Shown here: piece after piece, positions 43,201 to 51,573 of the stretch | Numbering within the stretch: the first letter of the stretch is position 1 | Layout: each line of letters starts with the position of its first letter | Origin: Pasteurellaceae bacterium | GTDB taxonomy: Bacteria; Pseudomonadota; Gammaproteobacteria; Enterobacterales; Pasteurellaceae | Length of the DNA stretch: 64,000 nucleotides | Assembly: GCA_900756155.1 (NCBI GenBank) | Contig: CAAEJV010000017.1 | Span: forward strand, 343,408-407,407 | Reading direction: 5' to 3' | The notes under the pieces: model-generated | Database searches by the model: none | The model's input: the letters and a program-made list of their open reading frames with translations, nothing else | Told to the model about the DNA's origin: nothing | Position numbers and translations under genes: made by a program

Positions 43201-43889
43201 TTTTAGATTTCCCTCGGGGAACACAAATCGGTACTTTGTTACATCGTTATTTTGAAAAGGTGCCTTTTGCTCAACTAGCAGAGAAAGAAAACATTGAAAA
43301 ATTATGTCAGGATTTGAATCTTGCCGAAGAGCAATTTGCAGCAGTCCAACAGTGGTTTGCACAAATACTCAGTACACCAATTTTGCCAAATAATGATCTT
43401 ATCCTTGCTCAAATTAACGAAAAACAATGCTTAAAAGAGTTGGCGTTTTATCTCAATATCACAAGCCATTTTGATGTCGCAGGTTTTAACCGAGCGTTAG
43501 CAACCTTACATCATTTGCCATCTGAACCGTTACAGTTTGATGATATTCAAGGCATGGTGCGAGGCACAATGGACTTAGTTTTCAGTCATCAAGATAAATA
43601 TTATTTGCTTGATTACAAATCGAATTTCTTGGGCGAAACATTAAAGGATTACGATCAAACTGCATTGAAAAAAGCCATGTTAGAACATCATTATGATTGG
43701 CAATATTTGTTGTATGTGGTGGCATTACACCGTTATTTAAAAACACGTTTGCCTCACTACGATTACAACCGAGATTTTGGTGGTGTGGTCTATGCATTTT
43801 TACGAGGAATGAATGGTTCGCCACAATCGGGCATCTTTTTTGATAAACCAGATTGGCAATTAATCCAACAATTAGAGGAATTATTTTAA
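40248..43889 (+). CDS. recB: Exodeoxyribonuclease V beta subunit
   Basis: RecB is the 3'-5' helicase and nuclease of RecBCD, which processes double-strand breaks. The 1213 residues fit the family. The UvrD-type Walker A is EASAGTGKTYTIGS near residue 22, with AMIDEFQDTDALQYQIF near residue 410 and VTIHKSKGLEYDLVWLPF near residue 765. The C-terminal nuclease motif MDLVFSHQDKYYLLDYKSN near residue 1108 contains the metal-binding Asp and Lys. Several uptake signals lie inside. recD starts within the stop (TAATG). recC is not in the window; in Haemophilus it is commonly at another locus. Confidence 0.96.
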   Translation: MSQKSTALNAISLPLNQVNLIEASAGTGKTYTIGSIYLRLLLQAGKNCFSRPLNVEEILVVTFTEMATEDLKRKIRERLTAAISVFSEYYETKDKAIFTGEHQFLAELLPYLEDIPTALRRLKLAEQNLDLASIYTIHGFCRRMLMQHAFNSGVHFNLKLLKDQSDLLKQFANEFWREHFYDLPFHLAAFISKELKSPEEVLNDLGSNIGNDFSVQLDKPELLELSLKEFLQKNIAKNAETIEKIKYTWLESAVKIRDLFDEEVVKKEKSCLNGKTYSSKTILSFVDEVTSWAKNRADITLNETLVKKFTQSALDNAVKADFKKKGVRITHPAFEEIEALIEEIQPSDLFKKIILYHYRQGIQKKLLEYKANHPEKSFDDLLRLLKEALYGEGGEQLAELIRFQYPFAMIDEFQDTDALQYQIFSKIYRNETASGNVGFMMIGDPKQAIYRFRGADIFTYLKAADEASERFNLGTNYRSSQPLVEGVNRLFDFKNSPFIYENIEFLNVGAAKKNLVFQLNNQPEPAFRFYINDKDKSTQQDYAKACATSIQQWLKSAAENPVVFPNESKAENQTLRAENIAVLVRGYTEADLVKKELQALGIASVYLSDRGNVFESNSAKELALILQACLSVTERPILNAIATALFGLNAAEIHQIHQDEIQWQRWAEKFAEYQQIWQRQGVLPMLHHLLLAENITEKLLSRPDGERKLTDLLHLAEILQQAAALNESEAALLRWFEKQIQDNGRQEAQIRLESERQLVKIVTIHKSKGLEYDLVWLPFLGNAAKDPTKKKLFNLYYDKKQNKTLWDMQDQHLDDVTEEVFAEELRLLYVALTRAKYQMAFVLPKAFDKKWNALLYILTQGEIGRKLDLPANWDTQPLLEKFKQLLPNDVAIESTDVLQASEPLTLNVSQENLSAEIFQGEIEQDWRVTSFSGIEQTHQRKAYLNESAVKKSLIFDDAKDYDASISIENIPENLTALAHNNDEMVLDFPRGTQIGTLLHRYFEKVPFAQLAEKENIEKLCQDLNLAEEQFAAVQQWFAQILSTPILPNNDLILAQINEKQCLKELAFYLNITSHFDVAGFNRALATLHHLPSEPLQFDDIQGMVRGTMDLVFSHQDKYYLLDYKSNFLGETLKDYDQTALKKAMLEHHYDWQYLLYVVALHRYLKTRLPHYDYNRDFGGVVYAFLRGMNGSPQSGIFFDKPDWQLIQQLEELF

Positions 43890-45823
43890 TGTTAAGCCTA
43901 TTAAAATCCTTGCAAGAACAAGGTGTGATTACTCAAGGCGATTATTATTTTGCTCAATTAATTGCGGATAAACAAAAAGATAAAGGCTATATCGAACCCG
44001 TCCAAAATTTAGCGATTTTATTAGCCGCACTTTGCAACTGGAGCTATACGCAAGGCAATACTTGTTGTGTGTTAGATCGTTTCTTAGAACGTAATTTATT
44101 TGGTTTGGCTTATCGTCATACTGAAACGGATTTTTTGCCACTTATCAGTGAAAAGATCGGTTCACTTCCTGCATCAAAATGGCAATCAGCCTTAGTGGGG
44201 CATATTGCCTTTACACAAGATCCTAAAAATGAGATTGCGCCTCTCGCATTTCAATTTGGGGCGATTTATTTCTACCGAGCTTGGCAAGATGAATTCCGCG
44301 TGGCGCAATATATTAAAAACGCCTTGAAAAATGACCGCATTTTATCGGTAAAGCCGCAACAAATTCGGGCATTATTAGATCGTTATTTCTCTCAACAACA
44401 AGCACAAATTGATTGGCAAAAAGTAGCTGTCGCAACAGCGGTAAAAAGTCCATTCTCAGTGATTACGGGCGGACCAGGAACAGGGAAAACCACGACAGTT
44501 ACTCGATTATTATGTGTATTACAGGAATTATTTGGTGGCAAACTTCACATTAAATTGGTTGCGCCAACGGGGAAAGCGGCGGCTCGTTTAACGGAATCCA
44601 TCGAAAACGCTTTGGCAAAAATGCCGATTTCAGATGAGTTACGTGCATCGATTCCGAAAACCGCAGAAACGTTGCATCGTTTACTAGGCGTTCGACCTTT
44701 TACCGATAGCGTGAAATATCATGCACATAATCCACTGCAAATTGATGTGCTAGTGGTGGATGAAACTTCGATGATTGATTTGCCGATGATGGCGAAACTG
44801 GTGCAAGCGTTGAAACCCGAAACGCGTTTGATTTTATTAGGTGACCAAGCCCAATTAGCTTCAGTAGAAGCGGGGGCGGTATTAGGCGAAATTGCACAAT
44901 TTTTAACGCAAGATTATAGCCCTGCTCAAGCCGATTATATCCATGCAACAACAGGCTATACCGTTCCAACTTCAAATGAACATAGTCCGTTGCGTGATGC
45001 CATTTGCCATTTAACCTTTAGTCGTCGTTTCCGAGATGATTCGGGTATTAAACAACTTGCTGAGCAAATTCAACAAGGAAAGGGCGAGGGCAGTGTGGCA
45101 ACCTTTGCGGAATATCCACAAGAGTTGCATTTCCATCATTTTGATGAAGAGCAAGACGTTAAAGAATCTGTTCGCCAAGTGGTGAAAAGTGCGGTTGAAA
45201 ATTACCGTGTTTATTTAACCCAACTTCAAACTTATTTTGCTCAGAAGAAAGATCTTAATGCAAAATTTATAGATGAAAAGGGCAACGAAAAAACTTATGC
45301 GGAAGCAATTTTAGACCGTTTTAATTCGGTGAGATTTTTGACCGCACTTCGTGCTTCGGCATTAGGTGTAGAAGAGTTAAATCGAGAAATTGCTTTGGCA
45401 TTGCGTGCTGAGAAATTACTTTGGTTCCGTCAAGAGGACGATTGGTATATTGGTAAGCCAATTATGATTACAGAAAACGATCATAATGTGAAACTGTATA
45501 ACGGTGATATTGGCTTGTGTTTAGCTAAAGGCAAAGTGTGGTTCGGCAATCGAGAAGTTTCTACCAGTCGTATTCCCGCTCACGAGCCTGCATTTATGAT
45601 GACGATTCATAAATCCCAAGGTTCGGAGTTTGATCATACGGTAATGGTATTGCCAACAGAACCTAATCCAGTGCTTTCACGAGAGCTGGTATTTACCGGT
45701 GTTACCCGTGCGAAAAATCAACTTTCCGTATTTGCCAATGAAAAAATCTGGCAAAGTGCGGTCAGAAATACGGTAAAAAGACAAAGTGGTTTAGGCAAGT
45801 TATTACAGGAAAAAGAGGAGTAA
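43889..45823 (+). CDS. recD: Exodeoxyribonuclease V alpha subunit
   Basis: RecD is the 5'-3' helicase of RecBCD. The start at MLSLLKSLQEQG overlaps the recB stop by one base and gives 644 residues. Superfamily 1 motifs are present: Walker A GGPGTGKTTTV near residue 192, VVDETSMIDLPMMAKL near residue 292, ILLGDQAQLASVEAGAVLG, and MTIHKSQGSEFDH near residue 583. grxB follows after three bases. Confidence 0.95.
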   Translation: MLSLLKSLQEQGVITQGDYYFAQLIADKQKDKGYIEPVQNLAILLAALCNWSYTQGNTCCVLDRFLERNLFGLAYRHTETDFLPLISEKIGSLPASKWQSALVGHIAFTQDPKNEIAPLAFQFGAIYFYRAWQDEFRVAQYIKNALKNDRILSVKPQQIRALLDRYFSQQQAQIDWQKVAVATAVKSPFSVITGGPGTGKTTTVTRLLCVLQELFGGKLHIKLVAPTGKAAARLTESIENALAKMPISDELRASIPKTAETLHRLLGVRPFTDSVKYHAHNPLQIDVLVVDETSMIDLPMMAKLVQALKPETRLILLGDQAQLASVEAGAVLGEIAQFLTQDYSPAQADYIHATTGYTVPTSNEHSPLRDAICHLTFSRRFRDDSGIKQLAEQIQQGKGEGSVATFAEYPQELHFHHFDEEQDVKESVRQVVKSAVENYRVYLTQLQTYFAQKKDLNAKFIDEKGNEKTYAEAILDRFNSVRFLTALRASALGVEELNREIALALRAEKLLWFRQEDDWYIGKPIMITENDHNVKLYNGDIGLCLAKGKVWFGNREVSTSRIPAHEPAFMMTIHKSQGSEFDHTVMVLPTEPNPVLSRELVFTGVTRAKNQLSVFANEKIWQSAVRNTVKRQSGLGKLLQEKEE

Positions 45824-45826
45824 AAA

Positions 45827-46474
45827 ATGAAATTATATGTTTACGATCATTGCCCGTTTTGTGTACGTGCCCGCATGATTTTTGGTTTAAAAAATTTACC
45901 GATAGAACTTGTAGTGCTGGCAAATGATGATGAAGCAACGCCAATTGGTTTAGTGGGCAAAAAGGTTGTGCCAATTCTTGTCAAAGAAGATGGTACTGCG
46001 ATGCCGGAAAGTTTGGATATCGTGCATTATGTAGATGAACATTTTGGTGAAAAAATCTTATCTGAACACATTCGTCCTGAAATTGAAACATGGTTAAAAG
46101 AAGTTGGCAGTTATTATGGCCATCTTACGACTGCACGCTTTACACAAATAGGTTTAGCGGAATTTGAAGCCCAAAGTGCGGTCGATTATTTCACTAAAAA
46201 GAAAACGGAATTTATTGGTGATTTTGCTGAAAATATTGCGAAGACTGAAACCTATCTCACTCGCTTAAAAGGCGATTTAGAGAAATTAGCGGTATTAATT
46301 CAATCTGAAAGTGCCTTAAACGGCCAACTTTCTCTTGAAGATATTATCGTTTTCCCTGTATTACGAAATCTTACTTGTGTGAAAGGAATCGAATTCCCAC
46401 CAGCGGTTTTAGCTTATATCACGAATATGGCTAAGTTAAGCGATGTGCCATTGTATTTTGATAAAGCCATTTAA
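45827..46474 (+). CDS. grxB: Glutaredoxin 2
   Basis: A GST-like glutaredoxin of 215 residues. The active site is CPFCVRARM near residue 9 (CPFC), with KVVPILVKEDGTAMPES as the cis-Pro glutathione-binding region near residue 49. The C-terminal half is a helical GST-like domain. The ATG lies three bases after recD, with a GAGGAG site inside the recD end. A long-loop hairpin follows. Confidence 0.92.
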   Translation: MKLYVYDHCPFCVRARMIFGLKNLPIELVVLANDDEATPIGLVGKKVVPILVKEDGTAMPESLDIVHYVDEHFGEKILSEHIRPEIETWLKEVGSYYGHLTTARFTQIGLAEFEAQSAVDYFTKKKTEFIGDFAENIAKTETYLTRLKGDLEKLAVLIQSESALNGQLSLEDIIVFPVLRNLTCVKGIEFPPAVLAYITNMAKLSDVPLYFDKAI

Positions 46475-46498
46475 CCACAGCTGATTAATAGGGCTAGG

Positions 46499-46554
46499 AA
46501 ATACTGAAGTTTTGACTTGGATCATAGGTGTGGTCATTTTTTCAGTATTTTTTA
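46499..46554 (+). terminator. Candidate long-loop terminator after grxB
   Basis: AAATACTGAA pairs with TTCAGTATTT across about 32 bases and is followed by T residues. The wide loop lowers confidence. Confidence 0.45.
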
Positions 46555-46603
46555 TTCATCGATCTATAATCTCTAAGGTTTACTTTAATAAGAGCGCAGA
46601 GAT

Positions 46604-47377
46604 ATGGATCAGGAATACCAACGAGCGGTTACCCGTATTTGTGTGGAAACCGCTTTGTTATTGTTACAGCATGGTGCAGAAAGTGCTATCGTCGTACAAA
46701 TGGCACAGCGATTAGGTGTAGCTTTAGGCATTGAAAGCGTGGAGTGTGCTTTAACGGCAAATGCCGTCTTATTGACCACACTTTCTAAGCAACATTGTAT
46801 TACCACCGTGCGGAAGAATGTTGATAAAGGCATTAATATGCAAATTGTTACGGATGTTCAACACATTGTGGTTGCCGTAGAGCATCACTTGTATGATTTG
46901 TCCATGGCTCAAAAGAAACTGGATAAATTAAAACCACTGAAATATAACCGTTATTTGGTGGTGTTTATGATTGGTTTATCTTGTGCCTCTTTTGCTCACC
47001 TTTCTGGCGGAGATATCACAATTTGTGCAATCACCTTTATTGCTTCTGCCATTGCCATGTTTGTTCGACAAGAAATTTCTAAACGTCATTACAATCCACT
47101 CATTGTTTTTGCCATTACCGCTTTTGTTGCTTCACTGATTTCGGGTGTTAGTTTGAAATATAGTTTAGGTAATGATCCTCATATTGCATTGGCTTCTAGC
47201 GTTTTATTACTTGTCCCAGGATTCCCATTAATTAATTCACTTGCCGATATTTTAAAAGGGTATGTCAATATGGGAATAGGACGATGGACTATCGCTACAG
47301 TTCTCACTTTTGGTGCTTGTTTAGGTATTGTCTTTGCATTAGATCTTTTAAATATTGTTTCGTGGGTAGGGGAATAG
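46604..47377 (+). CDS. yjjP: ThrE-family exporter, large subunit (YjjP-like)
   Basis: A 257-residue protein with an N-terminal soluble domain (residues 1-120; VETALLLLQHGAESAIVVQM and ECALTANAVLLT are family features) and about five transmembrane helices. YjjP and YjjB together form a split ThrE-type exporter; in E. coli the pair has been linked to succinate export, while other ThrE proteins export threonine or serine. The cargo here is not fixed by the sequence. A single base separates it from yjjB. Confidence 0.88.
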   Translation: MDQEYQRAVTRICVETALLLLQHGAESAIVVQMAQRLGVALGIESVECALTANAVLLTTLSKQHCITTVRKNVDKGINMQIVTDVQHIVVAVEHHLYDLSMAQKKLDKLKPLKYNRYLVVFMIGLSCASFAHLSGGDITICAITFIASAIAMFVRQEISKRHYNPLIVFAITAFVASLISGVSLKYSLGNDPHIALASSVLLLVPGFPLINSLADILKGYVNMGIGRWTIATVLTFGACLGIVFALDLLNIVSWVGE

Positions 47378-47378
47378 G

Positions 47379-47840
47379 ATGTTTTTACTGAATTTACTCG
47401 ATGATATGCTTTTTGCAGCCATTCCTGCAGTAGGATTTGCCTTAGTATTTAATGTTCCGCCTAAAGCCTTAAAATATTGTGCTATTTTAGGCGCGCTTGG
47501 GCATGTCACGAGAACGTTATTATTACACTTTGGGGTCCCGATTGTTTTTGCCACTTTTTTCGCCACTTGTGTGATTGGTTTTATTGGCGTGCATTTATCT
47601 CATCGCTATTTAGCCCATCCAAAAGTCTTTACCGTTGCGGCAATTATTCCAATGATTCCGGGTGTTCATGCTTATAAAGCGATGATTGCTATCGTACAAA
47701 TTCATCATTATGGCTTTTCCGATACATTATTTGAGCAAATGATCAGCTCTTTTATCAATACCAGCTTTATTTTGGGAGCCCTTGTTTTGGGCTTAGCTTT
47801 ACCGGGGCTATTGTTCTATCGACAAAAGCCTGTAGTATAG
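47379..47840 (+). CDS. yjjB: ThrE-family exporter, small subunit (YjjB-like)
   Basis: A 153-residue polytopic membrane protein of the ThrE_2 family, the partner of YjjP. Seen are FAAIPAVGFALVFNVPPKAL near residue 12 and AIIPMIPGVHAYKAMIAI near residue 86. It begins one base after the yjjP stop, so the two are cotranscribed and probably assemble together. Confidence 0.88.
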   Translation: MFLLNLLDDMLFAAIPAVGFALVFNVPPKALKYCAILGALGHVTRTLLLHFGVPIVFATFFATCVIGFIGVHLSHRYLAHPKVFTVAAIIPMIPGVHAYKAMIAIVQIHHYGFSDTLFEQMISSFINTSFILGALVLGLALPGLLFYRQKPVV

Positions 47841-47843
47841 AAA

Positions 47844-47869
47844 ATAAAAAGCCGACATCAGTCGGCTTT
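47844..47869. terminator. Hairpin between yjjB and dps
   Basis: AAAGCCGAC pairs perfectly with GTCGGCTTT around ATCA. The T run is better on the minus strand, so it mainly ends dps transcription but may serve both convergent genes. Confidence 0.8.
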
Positions 47870-47889
47870 CGTATTTAATCAATATTTAA

Positions 47890-48372
47890 TTAAGCATGGC
47901 AAGTTTGGCAAGCGGCTTGGAACATCCAAACAAGTTTTTCTTGTTCTTTGATGTAGTCGCTCATTTGAGACGCTGTACCTTCATCATCAGATTCACCTGC
48001 TAATTCAAGAATTTCACGTTGTTGTTCAAGTAATACTTTTAATCCTTCTAATGTGCCTTTTAAGCAAGATTGTGCATCACTTACTCCTAACTCTTCTTTA
48101 ATACGTGAGTCTTTGAAGTATTGTGAATAACCGTTATGTGGTGTGTAACCTAAAGTTAAGATACGTTCTGCGACCTCATCAACTTTTTCCACTAAATCTG
48201 TGTAGATTTCTTCAAATTTTGCGTGTAATTCAAAGAAGTTTACACCTTTGATATTCCAGTGGTAACCACGTACGTTAGTATAGAATACTTGATAGGTTGC
48301 TAATAATTCGTTTAATTTTGCTGCTAATTTTTCAGATGCTTTTTTATCTAAACCGATAGATGTTTTTGACAT
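47890..48372 (-). CDS. dps: Dps-family DNA-protection ferritin
   Basis: A Dps dodecamer-type protein that oxidises ferrous iron with peroxide and protects DNA. The start at MSKTSIGLDKKAS gives 160 residues and follows an AGGAAAA site; the longer frame to 48441 is unlikely. The ferroxidase ligands are recognisable in YHWNIKGVNFFELHAKFEEIY near residue 41 and in VDEVAERILTLG. The N-terminus is Lys-rich, as needed for DNA binding. The C-terminus ends CQTCHA, which is unusual but of unknown meaning. Confidence 0.92.
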   Translation of the reverse strand: MSKTSIGLDKKASEKLAAKLNELLATYQVFYTNVRGYHWNIKGVNFFELHAKFEEIYTDLVEKVDEVAERILTLGYTPHNGYSQYFKDSRIKEELGVSDAQSCLKGTLEGLKVLLEQQREILELAGESDDEGTASQMSDYIKEQEKLVWMFQAACQTCHA

Positions 48373-48549
48373 AGTATTTTCCTCTTTATTGTTGATTAAA
48401 ATGTTGTTCCCTTGCTTGGGAAGTGCGGTCATTATAAGCATCGTTTTTTCTGATGGCTATTTCATATTATCTAGTGATTCAATAGTTAAAATCTATTTAT
48501 GATAAATTATACATAGTTAAAAACTTTTATTTTAAATTACAAAAAACTC

Positions 48550-48625
48550 TGTGAAGTAGATCACACATTCAATATTTCCCCTTTGACAGAATGAATCGAA
48601 GATGATTATGATTGATGCAAATCAT
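48550..48625 (+). promoter_or_regulatory. CRP box, promoter and palindromic operator of the binding-protein gene
   Basis: A perfect CRP site TGTGAAGTAGATCACA lies at 48550-48565. TTGACA (48583-48588), an 18-base spacer and TATGAT (48607-48612) form the promoter. The palindrome ATGATTGATGCAAATCAT (48608-48625) covers the -10; inside it TTGAT-GCAA-ATCAT also resembles an FNR site. The CRP centre lies about 62 bases before the expected start, a class I position. The arrangement recurs at 50461-50546. Confidence 0.75.
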
Positions 48626-48725
48626 TTTATTCTAAGATTTGATTGCTTTACTTCATTTTCGAATGAAATGTTTGGCTAGGTTTAAAAACCAAAAATATGA
48701 TTTTATTACTCATCAGGAGTTTAGT

Positions 48726-50324
48726 ATGACAAAGCATTTTTCCTTTGAAACAAATGAATCTCGTCGTCATTTTATGAAGCTTATGGCTGGCGTGGGGGCA
48801 GGTCTTGCATTTAGTGGCACATTAGGCACATTTGCACCAAAAGCCTTTGCGGCAGACATTAAAGGTAAAACCATTGAAGCGGGGATTGCTTATCCGCTTT
48901 CTACCGGTTTTGACCCAATGACATCAAGTGGTGCTTCACCTTATGCAGCAAACTTGCACATTTTTGAAGGTTTGGTGGATTTGCATCCTGCAACTCGTGA
49001 ACCTTACCTTGCTTTAGCCGGAAAAGAGCCTGAGCAAGTTGATGAAACAACATGGCGCATTACTTTACGTGAAGGCGCAACCTTCCATGATGGTACACCG
49101 GTCACCACTGAAGACGTTGTGTATTCTTTCAATCGTATTATGGATCCAGCCAATAAATCATTATTTGTGATGTTTATTGATTTCGTTGAAAGTGTGAAAG
49201 CTGTGGATGATAAAGTGGTGGAATTTAAATTGAAATATCCATTTGCTTTATTTGCTAACCGTTTAACTTGCGTGAAAATTGTACCGAAACACGTGATCGA
49301 CAAAGTAGGACAATCTGCATTTGATGCACACCCAGTTGGTTCTGGTCCATTCAAATTTGTTTCAGCGGTGAAAGATGACAAAATCGTCTTTGAAGCGTAT
49401 GAACCTTACAATGGTAAATATCCAGCACAAGTTGAAAAAATGTCTTGGTTATTACTTTCTGATGCCGCAGCTCGTGTAACTGCACAAGAGTCTAAACGTA
49501 CTCAAGCAATGGAAAGCGTGCCTTATTTAGACATTAGTCGTTTGAAAAACAAAAAACAACAAGTGCAATCCGTCCAATCTTTCGGCTTGTTATTCTTAAT
49601 GTTTAACTGTGAGAAAGCTCCGTTTAATAATCCAAAAGTACGTCAAGCGTTACACTATGGTTTAAACACTGACAAACTTGTTGATATTGTATTTGATGGT
49701 AATGCAGAAGCTGCAACATCATACTTACAAACGACTCACCCAGATTATATTAAGGCATCAACTCAATATCCTTATGATCCGGAAAAAGCAGCGGCATTAT
49801 TAAAAGAAGCCGGTGTAACTGAGCTTAAATTTGAATTGCTCGCAACCGACCATGACTGGGTGAAAGAATCTGCACCGTTAATTTTAGAGTCTTGGAACAA
49901 GATTCCAGGTGTGAAAGTAACTTTACAACACTTACAATCTGGTGCGTTATACAGCAACAACGTGGATCCAGGTGTATATGAAGTGGCAATCGCTCCGGGT
50001 GACCCATCAGTGTTCGGTAATGACTTAGACTTGCTTTTAAGCTGGTGGTATCGTGGTGATGTATGGCCGAAACGTCGTTTCCGCTGGAGTAACACCCCTG
50101 AATTTGCGAAAGTGACTGAATTACTCAATGCAGCAGTGAGAGCAAAAGATCATGCTGAAGCGAAAAAATCATGGGAAGAAGCGATTAACATTATTGCGGC
50201 TGAAGTACCACTTTATCCGATTGTTCATCGTAAACTTCCTTCTGCATGGGATGATAGTAACCTTGAAGGCTACCAACCATTGGCAACAACCGGTTTATCT
50301 TTCCTCGGTGTGGGCCGTAAATAA
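48726..50324 (+). CDS. Tat-exported substrate-binding protein of a peptide/nickel-type ABC importer
   Basis: A family 5 (DppA/OppA/NikA-like) periplasmic binding protein of 532 residues. The start at MTKHFSFETNESRRHFMK has AGGAG seven bases upstream; the frame extends further back without support. A twin-arginine motif (SRRHFMKL) and a hydrophobic stretch ending AKAFA-type cleavage (near residue 40) point to Tat export. LREGATFHDGTPVTTEDVVYSF near residue 113 and FNNPKVRQALHYGLN are family hallmarks. It has its own promoter and terminator, followed by a separate operon with the permeases and ATPases. The ligand cannot be read from the sequence. Confidence 0.88.
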   Translation: MTKHFSFETNESRRHFMKLMAGVGAGLAFSGTLGTFAPKAFAADIKGKTIEAGIAYPLSTGFDPMTSSGASPYAANLHIFEGLVDLHPATREPYLALAGKEPEQVDETTWRITLREGATFHDGTPVTTEDVVYSFNRIMDPANKSLFVMFIDFVESVKAVDDKVVEFKLKYPFALFANRLTCVKIVPKHVIDKVGQSAFDAHPVGSGPFKFVSAVKDDKIVFEAYEPYNGKYPAQVEKMSWLLLSDAAARVTAQESKRTQAMESVPYLDISRLKNKKQQVQSVQSFGLLFLMFNCEKAPFNNPKVRQALHYGLNTDKLVDIVFDGNAEAATSYLQTTHPDYIKASTQYPYDPEKAAALLKEAGVTELKFELLATDHDWVKESAPLILESWNKIPGVKVTLQHLQSGALYSNNVDPGVYEVAIAPGDPSVFGNDLDLLLSWWYRGDVWPKRRFRWSNTPEFAKVTELLNAAVRAKDHAEAKKSWEEAINIIAAEVPLYPIVHRKLPSAWDDSNLEGYQPLATTGLSFLGVGRK

Positions 50325-50348
50325 AAGCACTTTTTAATTTAATGTTTT

Positions 50349-50376
50349 GGCTGTTGAGCAATCAACAGCCTTTTTT
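50349..50376 (+). terminator. Terminator after the binding-protein gene
   Basis: GGCTGTTGA pairs perfectly with TCAACAGCC around GCAA, followed by six T residues. It separates the binding-protein gene from the permease operon. Confidence 0.9.
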
Positions 50377-50460
50377 CTTTCTTTTTAACACCAAAGTGCG
50401 GTCATTTTTTCCCCTGTTTTTCAATCATTTTTTCTCCCTATTTTATTTCAAAAAAATCTT

Positions 50461-50546
50461 TGTGAAGCCGATCACAGATTTGAACTTTGCCCTAGGTACT
50501 TGGATTGACAGGGTATAGAGCGGATATTATGATTTGTATAAATCAT
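50461..50546 (+). promoter_or_regulatory. CRP box, promoter and palindromic operator of the permease operon
   Basis: A perfect CRP site TGTGAAGCCGATCACA is at 50461-50476. TTGACA (50505-50510), a 17-base spacer and TATGAT (50528-50533) follow. ATGATTTGTATAAATCAT (50529-50546), a perfect palindrome with 7-base arms, covers the -10. The CRP centre lies about 72 bases before the expected start, one helical turn further than in the paired promoter upstream. The leader after it also resembles the other one (TTTGATTG...ACTTCATTTT). Confidence 0.75.
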
Positions 50547-50619
50547 TTTGTTTTTTAATTTGATTGTTTCACTTCATTTTTAATTTAATGAATTTCTCAA
50601 ATAGAATAGGAGAGGTCAG

Positions 50620-51573
50620 ATGGAAATGATACTTCGATTATTGTTACGCCGATTGATGGCTTTGCCGGTCATGATACTTGGTGTAACCGCACTCGTCTTT
50701 GTAGTGCTTCAATTCACGCCGGGTGATCCTGCTACAGTGGCATTAGGCGAAAGTGCTAGTGAAGCGGCAAAACAACTTTACCGCGAATCACACGGCTTAA
50801 ATGATCCACTCTTTGTTCAATATTTTCGCTTCTTAGGTAATTTACTTGTATTGGATTTTGGTGTGACGATGCCACCAGAATTACCCATCAGTAGCATGCT
50901 AGCGAAATCTTTCCCAATCACTTTACAACTTACCCTAATTGGTGTGGTGTTTGCGGCAGTAGTATCTTTCTCATTAGGTGTACTAGCCGCACTTTATCGT
51001 GATAGTTGGGTAGACCAAGTGATTCGTTTAATCTCTGTTGCTGCGGTTGCAACCCCCTCATTCTGGTTAGGTATCTTACTTATTCAATGGTTCTCTTTGG
51101 AATTAGATTGGTTGCCTTCAGGTGGTTTTGTGCCATTCAGCGAAAGCCCAATGGGGTATATCAATTCCATGATTTTGCCATCTCTTGCGCTTGCCGTGCC
51201 GGTATGTGCGTCATTAATTCGTGTAGTGCGTACAACCATGGTAGAAGAAATGGATAAAGATTATGTGAGAACAGCGATTGGTAACGGTGTGCCTTATGCA
51301 ACCGTTATTCGCCACAACGTATTACGTAATGCCTTAATTACACCTGTGACTGTATTAGGCTTACGTGTAGGTTACTTACTTGGTGGGGCGGTAGTTATCG
51401 AACAAATCTTTGACTTACCGGGTATGGGTAAATTGATCTTTAACGGCATCGTCAACCATGACTTACACTTAGTACAAGGTGTGGTTCTGACAATCGCCTT
51501 TACCTTCGTTTTAGTGAATATTATCGTTGATATTCTCTATGTGTTGATTAACCCTAAAATTCGGAGTCTATAA
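50620..51573 (+). CDS. DppB-type ABC permease
   Basis: A 317-residue inner-membrane permease with about six helices. Typical DppB features are ALVFVVLQFTPGDPATVALG near residue 23 and the EAA loop around MDKDYVRTAIGNGVPYATVIRHNVLRNAL near residue 210. AGGAGAGG precedes the ATG. Its stop overlaps the start of the permease-ATPase fusion by one base. Confidence 0.92.
   Translation: MEMILRLLLRRLMALPVMILGVTALVFVVLQFTPGDPATVALGESASEAAKQLYRESHGLNDPLFVQYFRFLGNLLVLDFGVTMPPELPISSMLAKSFPITLQLTLIGVVFAAVVSFSLGVLAALYRDSWVDQVIRLISVAAVATPSFWLGILLIQWFSLELDWLPSGGFVPFSESPMGYINSMILPSLALAVPVCASLIRVVRTTMVEEMDKDYVRTAIGNGVPYATVIRHNVLRNALITPVTVLGLRVGYLLGGAVVIEQIFDLPGMGKLIFNGIVNHDLHLVQGVVLTIAFTFVLVNIIVDILYVLINPKIRSL

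Noticed and set aside
40248..45823. Absence of recC next to recB-recD as a possible gene loss.
   Set aside because: In Haemophilus recC is commonly located away from recBD, so its absence from the window says nothing about loss.
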